Positions 43,489 to 53,753 of a stretch of DNA of 64,000 bases are shown here, piece by piece. Below the pieces are notes generated by a model that had not been told where the DNA came from, searched no databases, and saw nothing but the letters and a program-made list of their open reading frames with translations. The DNA lies in NCBI RefSeq assembly GCF_007993735.1, contig NZ_CP042453.1, positions 1,922,001 through 1,986,000 of the forward strand, in the 5' to 3' direction. Made by a program: the position numbers and the translations under genes. How positions within the stretch are numbered: the first letter of the stretch is position 1; every line of letters begins with the position of its first letter. This DNA is from Arenimonas daejeonensis (GTDB lineage: Bacteria; Pseudomonadota; Gammaproteobacteria; Xanthomonadales; Xanthomonadaceae).

Positions 43489-45903
43489 ATGGACGCGGGC
43501 AGGGCCACCGGCGATCCGCGTTCCGCGCGGGTCGCCGGCAAGGGAACCGCAGCCGGACGGGAGGGTCGTTGGCGCCGGTTCCTGCGCAGGTTTGCGTTGG
43601 CCTTGCCCGTATTGTTCGTCGCGCTCCTGCTGCTCGACCGGGTTTTCCCACCACCGCTGCCACCGGCCGGCGACAACGGCACCGTGGTGCTGGCGGCCGA
43701 CGGCACCCCGCTGCGCGCCTTCGCCGACCGCGAGGGTGTCTGGCGTTATCCGGTCACGCCGGACCAGGTATCGCCGCATTACCTCGACGCATTGATCACC
43801 TACGAGGACCGCTGGTTCCGCCGGCACCCCGGCGTGAATCCCGTGGCCCTGCTGCGTGCCGGCGGCCAGTGGCTGGCGAACGGCCGCGTGGTGTCCGGTG
43901 GTTCGACGTTGACCATGCAGGTGGCGCGCATCCTCGAACCGCACTCGCGCACTGCCGGCGGCAAGCTGCGCCAGGGCCTGCGCGCGCTGCAGTTGGAGTG
44001 GCGCTATTCCAAGGACGAGATCCTGACGCTGTACCTCAACCACGCGCCCTTCGGCGGCACCATCGAAGGCGTGGAGGCGGCGAGCTGGGCCTACCTGGGC
44101 AAACCCGCGAAAAACCTGTCGCAGGCCGAGGCGGCACTGCTGGCCGTGCTGCCGCAGGCGCCCAGCCGGCTGCGCCCTGACCGGCACCCGGAAGCCGCAC
44201 GCGCGGCCCGCGACAAGGTGCTGGCACGGATGGCCACGCGTGGCGTTTGGAGCCAGGCCCAGGTCGCCGATGCCCGTATCGAACCGGTGGTGTCGCGCCG
44301 CCTGCAGCCGCCAATGTCGGCCGCGCTGTTGGCGCAGCGCCTGCGCGCGGATAACCCTGGCCAGGCGCGCATCACCAGCACGCTCGACGCCAACCTGCAG
44401 CGCAGCCTGGAGCAGCGCGTCGCGGCGTATTTTTCGCGATTGCCCGAGCGGACTTCCGCAGCCTTGTTGGTCGTGGACAACCAGACCCTGCAGGCCCGTG
44501 CCTACGTCGGCTCGCTCGAGTTCGGGGACGCCGCGCGCCTGGGCCACGTGGACATGGTGCGGGCCACGCGTTCGCCGGGTTCGACGCTCAAGCCCTTCCT
44601 CTACGGCCTGGCCATGGACGACGGCCTGGTGCATTCGGAAAGCCTGCTGGTGGACGCGCCGCAGAGTTTCGGCGACTACCGGCCGGCGAATTTCGACCCT
44701 GCCTTCAATGGACCGGTGTCGGTGGCCGAGGCGCTGCGGCTGTCCTTGAACGTGCCGGCGGTGGACCTGCTCGACCGCCTGGGCCCGGAACGTTTTGCCG
44801 CGCGCCTGGCGCACGCCGGCCTGACGCTGCGGCTGCCACGCGGCGCGAAACCCAACCTGTCGATCATCCTCGGGGGCACCGGCACCCGGCTGGAGGAACT
44901 GGTGGGTGCCTACGCCGCGCTCAACCGCGACGGGCTGGCAGGGCCGGTGCGTTACCGCCCCGATACGCCCCTGCAGGAACGCCGGCTGCTGTCGCCGGGC
45001 GCGGCCTGGATCGTGCGCGAAATCCTGGAACAGCATGGTCGCCCCGGCCAGCGCGAGCACAGCTTCGACACCAGCGGCCGCCCGCGCGTGGCCTGGAAAA
45101 CCGGCACCAGCTACGGCTTCCGCGACGCCTGGGCGCTGGGCGGCACCGCGCGTTACACCGTGGGTGTCTGGGTCGGGCGGCCGGACGGTACGCCGTTGCC
45201 GGGGCAGTACGGCGCGATCACCGCGCTGCCGCTGCTGTTCGAAGTGGTGGACAGCCTGCCGCGTGCGCCTGCGCAAAGTCGCGGACGCCTGCCGGAAAGC
45301 GTGCAGAAGCTCGATATCTGCTGGCCGCTGGGCCTGCCGCCGGATCCCGCGTTGCCTGGCCTGTGCCACGAAAAACGTGAGGCCTACTCGCTGGCCGGCG
45401 TGCTGCCGCCGACCCTGCCGGAACGTGATTCACGACTCTGGGGCAGCGGCCGGTTGGTGCTGGAGGTGGACGCGCGCAGCGGGCGCCGACTGTCGGCTTC
45501 ATGCACATCCAGTCATGCGCGCCGGAAAATCGAAGTTGCACGCTGGCCCGGCCTGTCCTATCCGTGGCTGCCCGCCGCGACCCGCCGTGCCAGTGCGATC
45601 CCAGCGTTGGCCGCCGACTGCGCGCCCGATGCACTGGAGGCGATGGAAAACCTGCGCATCGAAGGCCCGGGCGAAGGCAGCCGTCTCGCGCGTGCACCCG
45701 GCAGCACCAAGCCGCCCACGCTGCGCCTGCGCGCACTGGGCACCGAAGCCCGCGTGCGCTGGCTGGTGAACGGCCGCCTGGCCGGCGAAAGCCGCGGCGG
45801 CCGCGCCTGGACCCACGCCTTCGACGAACCCGGCGAACAGCGCATCACCGCACTCGCCGACACCGGCGCCTGGGCCGAGCTCAATCTGCGCGTGCTGCGC
45901 TGA
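43489..45903 (+). CDS. pbpC: Penicillin-binding protein 1C
   Basis: An 804-residue bifunctional peptidoglycan synthase of the PBP1C type. It has an N-terminal membrane anchor (FALALPVLFVALLLLDRVF), a transglycosylase domain (ALITYEDRWFRRHPGVNP with the catalytic Glu, SGGSTLTMQVARIL, RKP-like region changed to HSRTAGGKLRQ), a transpeptidase domain (SPGSTLKPF near residue 362, SLN, KTGTS) and a C-terminal BiPBP_C domain. In other bacteria it works with the thioester alpha-2-macroglobulin encoded just upstream, mending cell wall while the trap binds invading proteases. Frame is intact. Confidence 0.95.
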   Translation: MDAGRATGDPRSARVAGKGTAAGREGRWRRFLRRFALALPVLFVALLLLDRVFPPPLPPAGDNGTVVLAADGTPLRAFADREGVWRYPVTPDQVSPHYLDALITYEDRWFRRHPGVNPVALLRAGGQWLANGRVVSGGSTLTMQVARILEPHSRTAGGKLRQGLRALQLEWRYSKDEILTLYLNHAPFGGTIEGVEAASWAYLGKPAKNLSQAEAALLAVLPQAPSRLRPDRHPEAARAARDKVLARMATRGVWSQAQVADARIEPVVSRRLQPPMSAALLAQRLRADNPGQARITSTLDANLQRSLEQRVAAYFSRLPERTSAALLVVDNQTLQARAYVGSLEFGDAARLGHVDMVRATRSPGSTLKPFLYGLAMDDGLVHSESLLVDAPQSFGDYRPANFDPAFNGPVSVAEALRLSLNVPAVDLLDRLGPERFAARLAHAGLTLRLPRGAKPNLSIILGGTGTRLEELVGAYAALNRDGLAGPVRYRPDTPLQERRLLSPGAAWIVREILEQHGRPGQREHSFDTSGRPRVAWKTGTSYGFRDAWALGGTARYTVGVWVGRPDGTPLPGQYGAITALPLLFEVVDSLPRAPAQSRGRLPESVQKLDICWPLGLPPDPALPGLCHEKREAYSLAGVLPPTLPERDSRLWGSGRLVLEVDARSGRRLSASCTSSHARRKIEVARWPGLSYPWLPAATRRASAIPALAADCAPDALEAMENLRIEGPGEGSRLARAPGSTKPPTLRLRALGTEARVRWLVNGRLAGESRGGRAWTHAFDEPGEQRITALADTGAWAELNLRVLR

Positions 45904-45905
45904 GC

Positions 45906-45942
45906 AAAAAAATGGGCGGCCGAAGCCGCCCATCGTTTTGTT
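45906..45942. terminator. Bidirectional terminator between pbpC and the peroxiredoxin gene
   Basis: ATGGGCGGC-CGAA-GCCGCCCAT (45912-45933) is preceded by seven A and followed by CGTTTTGTT, so it can stop transcripts from both convergent genes. Confidence 0.85.
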
Positions 45943-45954
45943 CGCTGATCGCGA

Positions 45955-46434
45955 TCAGGCCAGGTGTTCGAGCACGTAATCGGCCGCCGAAACCTTGAAC
46001 TCGCCCGGCGCCTCGACATGCAGCTGCCTGACCACGCCGTCCTCGGCGTACAGCGCGAAACGCTTGGCGCGCAGGCCCATGCCGAAGGCGGTGGCGTCGA
46101 GCTGCAGGCCCGGGGCCTGGGTGAAGGCGCCATTGCCGTCGGCGAGCATGTGGATGCCGGCCGGCACGTTCTGGTCCTTGGCCCAGGCGCCCATCACGAA
46201 GGCGTCATTGACCGAGAGGCAGGCCACTTCGATGCCGCGCTTCTCGAACTCGGCGGCCTTCTCGACGTAACCCGGCAGGTGCTTGGCCGAACAGGTCGGC
46301 GTGAACGCGCCCGGCACCGCGAACAGCACGACCTTCCTGCCGGCGAACAGCTCGCTGGTATCAACAGCCTGCACGCCGTCCTTGAGTTCATTGAGAATGG
46401 CCTGGGGAATCTTGTCGCCGACCTGGATGGTCAT
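45955..46434 (-). CDS. Peroxiredoxin, Prx5 type
   Basis: A 159-residue thiol peroxidase. The peroxidatic Cys is in VPGAFTPTCSAKHLPGYV near residue 49, the standard Prx5/AhpC-TSA motif, and Cys near 72 (EVACLSVND) might act in resolving. FAMGAW- and GLRAKRFALYAEDG-like pieces agree with family members that use glutaredoxin or glutathione; there is no fused glutaredoxin domain. It starts at ATG 46434, divergent from the phosphoesterase gene; the 147-base region between contains the short perfect inverted repeat CCCTG-T-CAGGG at 46531-46541. Confidence 0.9.
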   Translation of the reverse strand: MTIQVGDKIPQAILNELKDGVQAVDTSELFAGRKVVLFAVPGAFTPTCSAKHLPGYVEKAAEFEKRGIEVACLSVNDAFVMGAWAKDQNVPAGIHMLADGNGAFTQAPGLQLDATAFGMGLRAKRFALYAEDGVVRQLHVEAPGEFKVSAADYVLEHLA

Positions 46435-46581
46435 GGGGTGCTCCGTGGCGTGGGGTGGGGAGGCCATTCTAGCGGGCACGGACGGTCGCGGCGGCCCAGG
46501 CTGACGATGACCTGACGACTGCAGTAAGTTCCCTGTCAGGGCGTCGCTGCCAGGCTCGACGCAACGCCAGGAGACCCACCC

Positions 46582-47904
46582 ATGACAATCCGCGACGCCG
46601 GCTTTGCCCCTTCGTCCCTTCGCCTGCGCCCGCTCGCGGCAATCGCCCTGCTGGCGCTGCTGGCCGGCTGCGCCGGCACGGGTGGCGGCCAGGTGGCCGG
46701 GCCGGAAGCCGAGCCGCCGGCGCAGCCGTTCTCGCTGGTGCTGTTCGGTGACCACGGTTACCACCTCGACTACATGGACCCCGAGGACATCGATCCGCCG
46801 CGCACGCTCGAGCAGGCCATCGCGCTCGAACGCGAGGAGTGGCTGGAGGACAAGCGCCCGCCGGACGACTTCACGCCCTCGTCCCTGGTGCGGCTGCCGG
46901 CGACCGGCGGCTATGTCGCCGCCACCGGCATCACCCTGGTGGCCGACGCGATGGAGGCGTACTGCCGCAGCGAAGGCTGCGATGCCGGCGCCATGCTGGG
47001 CGACAACATCTACCCGGACGGCCCCACAGGCGGCGCGGACGGCCGCGACGACGGCAAACGTTTCGACGACATCCTGCTGGCGCCGTACCGGAATTTCGTG
47101 ACGCTGGGCGAGGATTTCCGCATCTACGCCACCCTGGGCAACCACGACTGGCGCACCTCGCGCGAGGCGGCGATGGCGGAAGTGGACTATCTCTCGAAGA
47201 CCCGCCCGTTCTACATGGACGGCATCTTCTACCGGGTGAAACCGCCGGCAGGCAGGGGCGAGGTCGAACTGTTCGTCATCGACACCGAAGTGATGCTGGC
47301 CGGCACCACCGTGTACGAGGCCGAGCTGGCCGACGACGGCAGCGAACTGCCGCCCCACGAGATCGACGAACCCAAGCCATGGGCCAAACCGCAGAACGAA
47401 GCCGAGCGCGGGATGGCGGCCTGGCTGGAGCGATCACTGCGCGACTCCGATGCACGCTGGAAGATCGTCGTCGGCCACCACCCGCTGTGGTCGTCCTCGG
47501 GCAGCAAATTCGAGCAGGCGCGGGTGCTGCGCCGGATCATCCTGCCGTCGCTGTGCCGTTACGCCGACATGTACGTGGCCGGCCACGAACACACGGTGGA
47601 GCTGCACAGCGACAGCTGCGCCGCCGCCGTGCCGGGCGAGGCGCTGCCGCCGCTGCCGCAGATCGTGTCGGGCGCCGCCGCCAAGCACCGTCCCCTCAAC
47701 ACCTGGTTCATGGCGCACCAGGCCAGGGCCAATCCGGAACTCACCACGCACTACGCCGAGGGCCTGATCTGGGGTTACGTGCACCTGCGCCTGGACGGCG
47801 ACCAGGCCGTGGCGAAGGCCATCACCACCCCCAACGACGGCAGTGGCGGCAACGTCGTCGCCCACACCCAGGTCTACGCCCGGCGCAGCGGCCAACTCCC
47901 GTAA
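46582..47904 (+). CDS. Metallophosphoesterase lipoprotein (acid phosphatase-like)
   Basis: A 440-residue exported calcineurin-like phosphoesterase. The signal ends in lipobox LLAGC, so it is lipid-anchored. Metal-binding motifs appear in order: FGDHG (about residue 54), MLGDNIYPDG (about 138), LGNHDW (about 186), VVGHHPLW (about 297) and AGHEHTVE (about 333). The GDN, GNHD, GHH, GHEH series with this spacing resembles tartrate-resistant/purple acid phosphatases. The substrate is unknown. An insertion between the first and second motifs (EEWLEDKRPPDDFTPSSLVR) is unusual. Confidence 0.88.
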   Translation: MTIRDAGFAPSSLRLRPLAAIALLALLAGCAGTGGGQVAGPEAEPPAQPFSLVLFGDHGYHLDYMDPEDIDPPRTLEQAIALEREEWLEDKRPPDDFTPSSLVRLPATGGYVAATGITLVADAMEAYCRSEGCDAGAMLGDNIYPDGPTGGADGRDDGKRFDDILLAPYRNFVTLGEDFRIYATLGNHDWRTSREAAMAEVDYLSKTRPFYMDGIFYRVKPPAGRGEVELFVIDTEVMLAGTTVYEAELADDGSELPPHEIDEPKPWAKPQNEAERGMAAWLERSLRDSDARWKIVVGHHPLWSSSGSKFEQARVLRRIILPSLCRYADMYVAGHEHTVELHSDSCAAAVPGEALPPLPQIVSGAAAKHRPLNTWFMAHQARANPELTTHYAEGLIWGYVHLRLDGDQAVAKAITTPNDGSGGNVVAHTQVYARRSGQLP

Positions 47905-47979
47905 CCGCTGCGCCGGTCGCGTGGGCATTCGGGCGGGCGAATCGGTCCGGGATGGGGTCGCACGCCGTGATTTCAACGC

Positions 47980-48007
47980 CTTGAAGCCCGGCGTGGCGGC
48001 CCTATTT
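47980..48007 (+). promoter_or_regulatory. Sigma32-type heat-shock promoter of the hsp20 gene
   Basis: CTTGAAG at 47980-47986, a 13-base spacer, and CCCTATTT at 48000-48007 fit the heat-shock consensus (CTTGAAA, 13-15 bases, CCCCATNT) closely. The start codon lies 46 bases further on. Confidence 0.7.
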
Positions 48008-48053
48008 TTCCGTGCATGGCGGCCCGGTGCCGCTGCAGCCACGGAGACCAGAC

Positions 48054-48494
48054 ATGAGCCTTATCCGCTATACCGCCAGCAACCCGCGCGCCCTGCAGGA
48101 CGAGATCAAGCAGGTGTTCGACAAGTTCCTCAGCGGCGACGACACCGACGCCTCCAGCGTGGTCACCAGCCAGTGGGTGCCGCGCGTGGACATCAAGGAA
48201 GAAGCCGACCGTTTCCTGATCTTCGCCGACCTGCCGGGCGTGGACCCGAATGCGATCGAAGTGCAGATGGACAAGGGCATCCTGTCCATCAAGGGTGAGC
48301 GCCAGACCGAGTCGGCGGCCCAGGGCGACCGCTATTCGCGCATCGAGCGCGCGCACGGCGTCTTTTACCGCCGCTTCGCGCTGCCCGACAGCGCCAACCC
48401 CGAAGGCATCACCGCCGCGGGCAAGCACGGCGTGCTTGAGATCAGCATCCCCAAGCGGCCCGAGACCACGCCGCGCCGTATCCAGGTGCAGTGA
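48054..48494 (+). CDS. Hsp20/alpha-crystallin family small heat-shock protein
   Basis: A 146-residue chaperone that holds unfolding proteins for DnaK/ClpB. The alpha-crystallin domain spans about residues 40-140 (WVPRVDIKEEADRFLIFADL, GVDPNAIEVQMDKGILSIKG, FYRRFALPDSAN and GVLEISIPK), with a short N-terminal arm beginning MSLIRYTASNP. The C-terminal RRIQVQ could supply the I-x-V anchoring motif. It has a sigma32-type promoter and is followed by a DnaJ-class co-chaperone gene. Confidence 0.93.
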   Translation: MSLIRYTASNPRALQDEIKQVFDKFLSGDDTDASSVVTSQWVPRVDIKEEADRFLIFADLPGVDPNAIEVQMDKGILSIKGERQTESAAQGDRYSRIERAHGVFYRRFALPDSANPEGITAAGKHGVLEISIPKRPETTPRRIQVQ

Positions 48495-48503
48495 TCCCGG
48501 CAC

Positions 48504-48523
48504 GGCGGCCAGGGAAGGCCGCC
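48504..48523 (+). other. Hairpin between hsp20 and cbpA
   Basis: GGCGGCC-AGGGAA-GGCCGCC just after the hsp20 stop, without a T tract. A second hairpin, CGCCCCGTTTGCACGGGGCG, lies near 48541-48560. They may attenuate readthrough or protect the hsp20 mRNA end. Confidence 0.4.
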
Positions 48524-48574
48524 GCGGCGGGATGCCCGCCGCCCCGTTTGCACGGGGCGGCGCGGGCCGGAGCG

Positions 48575-48580
48575 TACAAT
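48575..48580 (+). promoter_or_regulatory. -10 element candidate for cbpA
   Basis: TACAAT lies 45 bases upstream of ATG 48626. No clear -35; the place is taken by the CGGGGCGG hairpin arm. Confidence 0.35.
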
Positions 48581-48625
48581 CGACCCGCGGCATGACCGCG
48601 GGTTTTCCTTTGCCAGAGGCAGACG

Positions 48626-49511
48626 ATGCAGTTCAAGGACTACTACGAAACCCCTGGGCGTGGAGCCCACGGCCGGCGAGGCGGAGATCAAGACCGCCTA
48701 CCGCCGCCTGGCGCGCAAGTACCACCCGGACGTGAGCAAGGAATCGGGTGCCGAAGAGCGCTTCAAGGCCGTCAACGAGGCCTACGAGGTGCTGCGCGAC
48801 AGGAAAAACGCGCCGAGTACGACCAGTTGCGGGCCCACGGCTATCGTCCCGGCGAAGAATTCCGCCCCCACCGGGATTCGGCCAGGGCGGTTTTGGTGGC
48901 GGCGGCTTCCGCTTCGAACAGGATTTCGGCAGCGGTGGCGGTTTCAGCGACTTCTTCGAATCACTGTTCGGCGGCGGTCGCGCCGGACGGGCGCAGCCGC
49001 CGCAGGGTGATGTGCGCGCCAAGCTGGCGATCTCGCTGGAGCAGGCCTACACCGGCGGCAAGCAGCGCATCAGCGTGGACGGTCGCACCTGGAAGTGAAC
49101 GTGCCGGCGGGCATCGCCCCGGGCCAGGTGATCCGCCTGGCCGGCCAGGGGCGGCGTGGCGGCGGCAAGGCGTCGGACCTGCTGCTCGAGATCGACTACC
49201 GGCCGCACGGCGAATTCGAGGTGGACGGCCGCAACGTGCTTTACACGCTGCCGCTGGCGCCGTGGCAAGCCGCCCTGGGCGCCAGCGTCAGCGTACCCAC
49301 CCTGGGCGGTGCGGTGGCGCTGCGGGTGCCGCCGGATTCCGACACGGGCCGCAAGCTGCGCCTGCGCGGCCGCGGGCTGCCGGGCAAACCGGCGGCGGGC
49401 GACCAGATCGTCGAGATCGAAGTGCGGGCGCCGCGCGCCGAGACCGACGCACAGAAGGCGCTGTACCGGCAGATGGCCGAGGCCTTCGATTTCGATCCGG
49501 ACCGGGCCTGA
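48626..49511 (+). CDS. cbpA: DnaJ-class co-chaperone CbpA (four frameshifts)
   Basis: A 295-residue type II J-protein after repair. The J domain has the invariant HPD in [12 protein letters not shown]; a Gly/Phe region follows ([16 protein letters not shown]), then the two C-terminal substrate domains ([32 protein letters not shown]) without the DnaJ zinc finger. Faults: GAAACCCCTGGGC near 48653 (extra C), GGAAAAACG near 48806 (missing A), CGCCCCCACC near 48869 (missing C) and CACCTGGAAG near 49089 (missing C of CCCTGG). Together they leave a length divisible by three. It stands behind hsp20, fitting a folding-stress pair. Confidence 0.92.
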
Positions 49512-49523
49512 GCCGCAGGCAAG

Positions 49524-49550
49524 AAAAAGGCCCGCTTGCGCGGGCCTTTT
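49524..49550. terminator. Bidirectional rho-independent terminator
   Basis: AAAAAGGCCCGC-TT-GCGCGGGCCTTTT separates the convergent cbpA and response regulator genes, with A and T runs on the two sides. Confidence 0.9.
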
Positions 49551-49569
49551 CATCTGGAACCGGACTGCA

Positions 49570-49938
49570 TCAACCGCCGGCCAGCAGGCCGTTGATGACA
49601 TCGATCAGCTGGTTTTCGTTGAAGGGCTTGGTGATGTAAGCCTTGGCGCCCTGGCGCATGCCCCAGACCTTGTCGGTCTCCTGGTCCTTGGTGGTCACCA
49701 GGACGATGGGGATGTGGGCCGTGGTCGCTTCCTTCGAGATGGCGCGGGTGGCCTGGAACCCGTTGAGGTTCGGCATCACCACGTCCATCAGGATCAGGTC
49801 GGGCTTCTGGGCCTTGGCGGCTTCGACGCCGGCGGCGCCGTCTTCGGCGGTGAGGGCTTCGTGGCCCAGTTTCTCAACAATGCGCTTCATGCCCATCAGT
49901 TGGGACGGGGAATCGTCGACGATCAGGATGCGTGCCAT
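49570..49938 (-). CDS. Single-domain response regulator, PilH type
   Basis: A 122-residue stand-alone receiver domain (start ATG 49938, MARILIVDDSPSQLMGMKRI). It has the acidic pair, the phospho-acceptor in DLILMDVVMPNLNGF near residue 52, Thr in VLVTTKDQETDK and Lys in AYITKPFNENQL. Sequence style (VDDSPSQL, PNLNGFQATRAI) matches PilH of the type IV pilus Chp system. No other pil or chp gene is adjacent, so the assignment rests on the sequence alone. Confidence 0.82.
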   Translation of the reverse strand: MARILIVDDSPSQLMGMKRIVEKLGHEALTAEDGAAGVEAAKAQKPDLILMDVVMPNLNGFQATRAISKEATTAHIPIVLVTTKDQETDKVWGMRQGAKAYITKPFNENQLIDVINGLLAGG

Positions 49939-49999
49939 GAATGGGCCTCCAACAGGTAGGTGATTGTATGCCGGGGGGCGGTCAGGGTGCAAGCCGAAG

Positions 50000-50992
<993 letters not shown>

Positions 50993-51021
50993 GGCGTGGC
51001 CCTCGGGGTGCTGAAACGACA

Positions 51022-51043
51022 AGAGGCGCCCGGGGGCGCCTCT
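51022..51043 (-). terminator. GC-rich hairpin after lpd
   Basis: AGAGGCGCCC-GG-GGGCGCCTCT is a strong stem just downstream of the lpd stop on the minus strand, but only a short TTGTCG follows it. It could be a weak terminator or attenuator before the acuI-like gene. Confidence 0.5.
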
Positions 51044-51060
51044 CGCAGCGGATACCGCGA

Positions 51061-52485
51061 TCAGTTGGCCTTGTGGATCGCGCGCTTGTCCACCGCCATG
51101 GCGGCGTCGTGGATGGCTTCCGACAGGGTCGGGTGGGCGTGGCAGATGCGGGCCAGGTCCTCGGCGGAGCCGTGGAATTCCATCGCCAGCACGCCTTCGT
51201 GCACCAGCTCGGACACACCGACGCCGACCAGGTGCATGCCCAGGATGCGGTCGGTTTCCTCGTGCGCGATCACCTTCACGAAGCCGGCCGGCTCGCCCAT
51301 GGCGACGGCGCGGGCGATGGCGGCGAACGGGAAGCTGCCGGTCTTGTACGGAATGCCTTCGGCCTTGAGCTGCTGCTCGGTCTTGCCGACCCAGGCGATT
51401 TCCGGCTCGGTGTAGATGACCCAGGGCACGGTGTCGAGGTTGACGTGGCCCGGCAGGCCGGCGATGAGTTCCGCCACCGCGATGCCTTCCTCGAAGCCCT
51501 TGTGCGCCAGCATCGGGCCGCGCACGCAGTCGCCGACCGCCCAGATGCCTTCGACGCCGGTGAAGCAGTGTTCGTCCACTTCGACCATGCCGCGGGCATC
51601 GACCTTCACGCCGGTGCCTTCCGCCAGCAGGCCCTTGGTCGCCGCGCGGCGGCCGACTGACACGAGCAGCTTGTCGACCACGATCGACTGGTCGGCCTTG
51701 CCGTCGTTGTAGGTCAGGTGCACGCCGTCCTTCTTGACCTCGGCCTTGCTGACCTTGGCTCCGAGCTTGATCTCCAGGCCCTGCTTCTTGAACTCGCGCA
51801 GGGCGAGCTTGGCCACTTCGGCGTCGGCCGCGGCCAGGAAGTCGGGCAGGGCCTCGAGGATGGTGACCTCGGCGCCGAGGCGCTTCCACACGCTGCCGAG
51901 CTCGAGGCCGATCACGCCGGCGCCGATCACGCCCAGGCGCTTGGGCACTTCGGTGAAGTCGAGCGCGCCGACGTTGTCCACGATGTGCTTGCCATCGAAC
52001 TTGGCGAACGGCAGTTCGATCGAATCCGAACCGGCGGCGATGACGACGTGCTTGCCCTGCAGCTCGACCTCGCTGCCGTCGTGCTGCTTCACCTTGACCA
52101 CCTTGTTCGGGTGCAGGGTGCCGAAGCCGTAGTAGGGCGTGATCTTGTTCGCCTTGAACAGCATGGCGATGCCGCCCGTGAACTGCTTCACGATCTTGTC
52201 CTTGCGGCCGACCATCGTGCCGATGTCGATCTTCGCGTCCTTGGCCGTGATGCCGTGTTCGCCGAACAGGTGCTGCATGTTCCAGTACTGGCGCGAGCTG
52301 TCGAGCAGCGCCTTGGACGGCACGCAACCCACGCGCAGGCAGGTGCCGCCCAGGGCCGGCTTGCCGTCCTTGCCCAGCGCGGCGTCGATGCAGGCGGTCT
52401 TCAGGCCCAGCTGCGCGGCGCGGATGGCGGCGTGGTAACCGGCAGGGCCGGCACCGATGACGACGACGTCGTATTGCTCAGACAT
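51061..52485 (-). CDS. lpd: Dihydrolipoyl dehydrogenase (E3)
   Basis: A 474-residue flavoprotein that reoxidises lipoyl groups of the 2-oxoglutarate dehydrogenase complex. FAD motif VIGAGPAGYHAAI at the N terminus, redox disulfide GGTCLRVGCVPSKALL (Cys residues near 48 and 53), NAD motif GVIGAGVIGLELGSVW near 185, VGRRAATKGL, and the active-site His-Glu in CHAHPTLSEAIHDAAMA near the end are all present. It follows sucB in the same direction, the usual order sucA-sucB-lpd. Confidence 0.96.
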   Translation of the reverse strand: MSEQYDVVVIGAGPAGYHAAIRAAQLGLKTACIDAALGKDGKPALGGTCLRVGCVPSKALLDSSRQYWNMQHLFGEHGITAKDAKIDIGTMVGRKDKIVKQFTGGIAMLFKANKITPYYGFGTLHPNKVVKVKQHDGSEVELQGKHVVIAAGSDSIELPFAKFDGKHIVDNVGALDFTEVPKRLGVIGAGVIGLELGSVWKRLGAEVTILEALPDFLAAADAEVAKLALREFKKQGLEIKLGAKVSKAEVKKDGVHLTYNDGKADQSIVVDKLLVSVGRRAATKGLLAEGTGVKVDARGMVEVDEHCFTGVEGIWAVGDCVRGPMLAHKGFEEGIAVAELIAGLPGHVNLDTVPWVIYTEPEIAWVGKTEQQLKAEGIPYKTGSFPFAAIARAVAMGEPAGFVKVIAHEETDRILGMHLVGVGVSELVHEGVLAMEFHGSAEDLARICHAHPTLSEAIHDAAMAVDKRAIHKAN

Positions 52486-52508
52486 TGCGGAATTCCTTGT
52501 CGGTGGGA

Positions 52509-52549
52509 CTCCTTCCCCGCTTGCGGGGAAGGCCGGGATGGGGTGGGCC
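52509..52549. repeat. Half copy of the dispersed inverted repeat, copy D
   Basis: CTCCTTCCCCGCTTGCGGGGAAGGCCGGGATGGGGTGGGCC matches one hairpin end plus adjoining sequence of copies A-C. It lies in the 64-base space between sucB and lpd and may form a hairpin in the operon mRNA. Confidence 0.65.
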
Positions 52550-53725
52550 TTACAGCCCCAGCAGCATCCGGTGCGGGTTTTCCAGCTGGTTCTTGATGTC
52601 CACCAGGAACAGCACCGCGTCCTTGCCGTCGATGATGCGGTGGTCGTAGGACAGCGCGATGTACATCATCGGCGCGATCACGACCTGGCCGTTCTCGGCG
52701 ATCGGGCGCTCCTTGATGGCGTGCATGCCCAGGATGGCCGACTGCGGCGGGTTGACGATGGGCGTGGACATCAGCGAACCGAAGGTGCCGCCGTTGGTGA
52801 TGGTGAAGGTGCCGCCCTGCAGGTCCTCGAGCTTGAGGCCACCCTCGCGGGCCGCCTTGGCGTAACCGGCGATCGATTCCTCGACGTCGGCGAAGGACAT
52901 GTTCTCGACGTTGCGCAGCACCGGCGTGACCAGGCCCTTTTCGGTGGCGACCGCAATCGAGATGTCGGCGTAGCCGTGGTAGATCACGTCGTTGCCGTCG
53001 ACCGAGGAGTTCACGATCGGATGCTTCTGCAGCGCGTTGGCGGCGGCCTTGGCGAAGAAGCTCATGAAGCCGAGCTTGATGCCGTGGGTCTTCTCGAACG
53101 GCTCGCCCAGCTCCTTGCGCATGGCCATGACCTTGCCCAGGTTGACCTCGTTGAACGAGGTCAGCATGGCGATGGAGTTCTTGGACTGCATCATGCGTTC
53201 GGCGATGCGCTGGCGGATGCGGGTCATCGGCACGCGCTGCTCGGGACGGGCGCCGCCGCCGACCTTGATGTGGTTGACCACGTCTTCCTTGGTCACGCGG
53301 CCGCCACGGCCGGTGCCGGCGACATCGGCCGGGTTGACGTCGTTGCGGGCGGCGTGGGCCGCGGCGCCCGGCGGCAGTTCGCTGCTGCCGGTCTTCGCGG
53401 CAGGCGCGGGAGCGGCGGCCTTGGCGGGGGCAGCTGCCGGAGCCGCGGCAGGCGCCGCAGCGGCCGGGGCAGGCGCGGCGGCGACCGCACCTTCCTCGAT
53501 GATAGCCACGATCTGCTGGCTGGTGACGGTGTCGCCTTCCTTGAACTTGAGTTCCTTGATCACGCCGTCGACCGGCGAGGGCACTTCCAGCACCACCTTG
53601 TCGGTTTCGAGGTCGAGCAGGTTCTCGTCACGACGGACGCTGTCGCCGGCCTTCTTGTGCCAGGTGGCGATGGTGGCGTCGGACACGGATTCCGGAAGGA
53701 CCGGCACTTTGACTTCGATGCTCAT
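52550..53725 (-). CDS. sucB: 2-oxoglutarate dehydrogenase E2, dihydrolipoyl succinyltransferase
   Basis: A 391-residue E2. The lipoyl domain carries the modified Lys in [11 protein letters not shown] near residue 43; an Ala/Pro-rich hinge (about 80-115) follows, then the E3-binding domain ([20 protein letters not shown]) and the catalytic domain with [10 protein letters not shown] (catalytic His and Asp) near residue 362. It transfers succinyl from E1 to coenzyme A in the TCA cycle. 28 bases separate it from sucA. Confidence 0.97.
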   Translation of the reverse strand: MSIEVKVPVLPESVSDATIATWHKKAGDSVRRDENLLDLETDKVVLEVPSPVDGVIKELKFKEGDTVTSQQIVAIIEEGAVAAAPAPAAAAPAAAPAAAPAKAAAPAPAAKTGSSELPPGAAAHAARNDVNPADVAGTGRGGRVTKEDVVNHIKVGGGARPEQRVPMTRIRQRIAERMMQSKNSIAMLTSFNEVNLGKVMAMRKELGEPFEKTHGIKLGFMSFFAKAAANALQKHPIVNSSVDGNDVIYHGYADISIAVATEKGLVTPVLRNVENMSFADVEESIAGYAKAAREGGLKLEDLQGGTFTITNGGTFGSLMSTPIVNPPQSAILGMHAIKERPIAENGQVVIAPMMYIALSYDHRIIDGKDAVLFLVDIKNQLENPHRMLLGL

Positions 53726-53753
53726 GGACGAGGTCCTGTGGCTTGGAATGGGG

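Noticed and set aside
41001..43706. 900-codon open frame antisense to the alpha-2-macroglobulin gene
   Set aside because: The plus-strand frame has the CVEQ thioester and family motifs; the antisense product has none.
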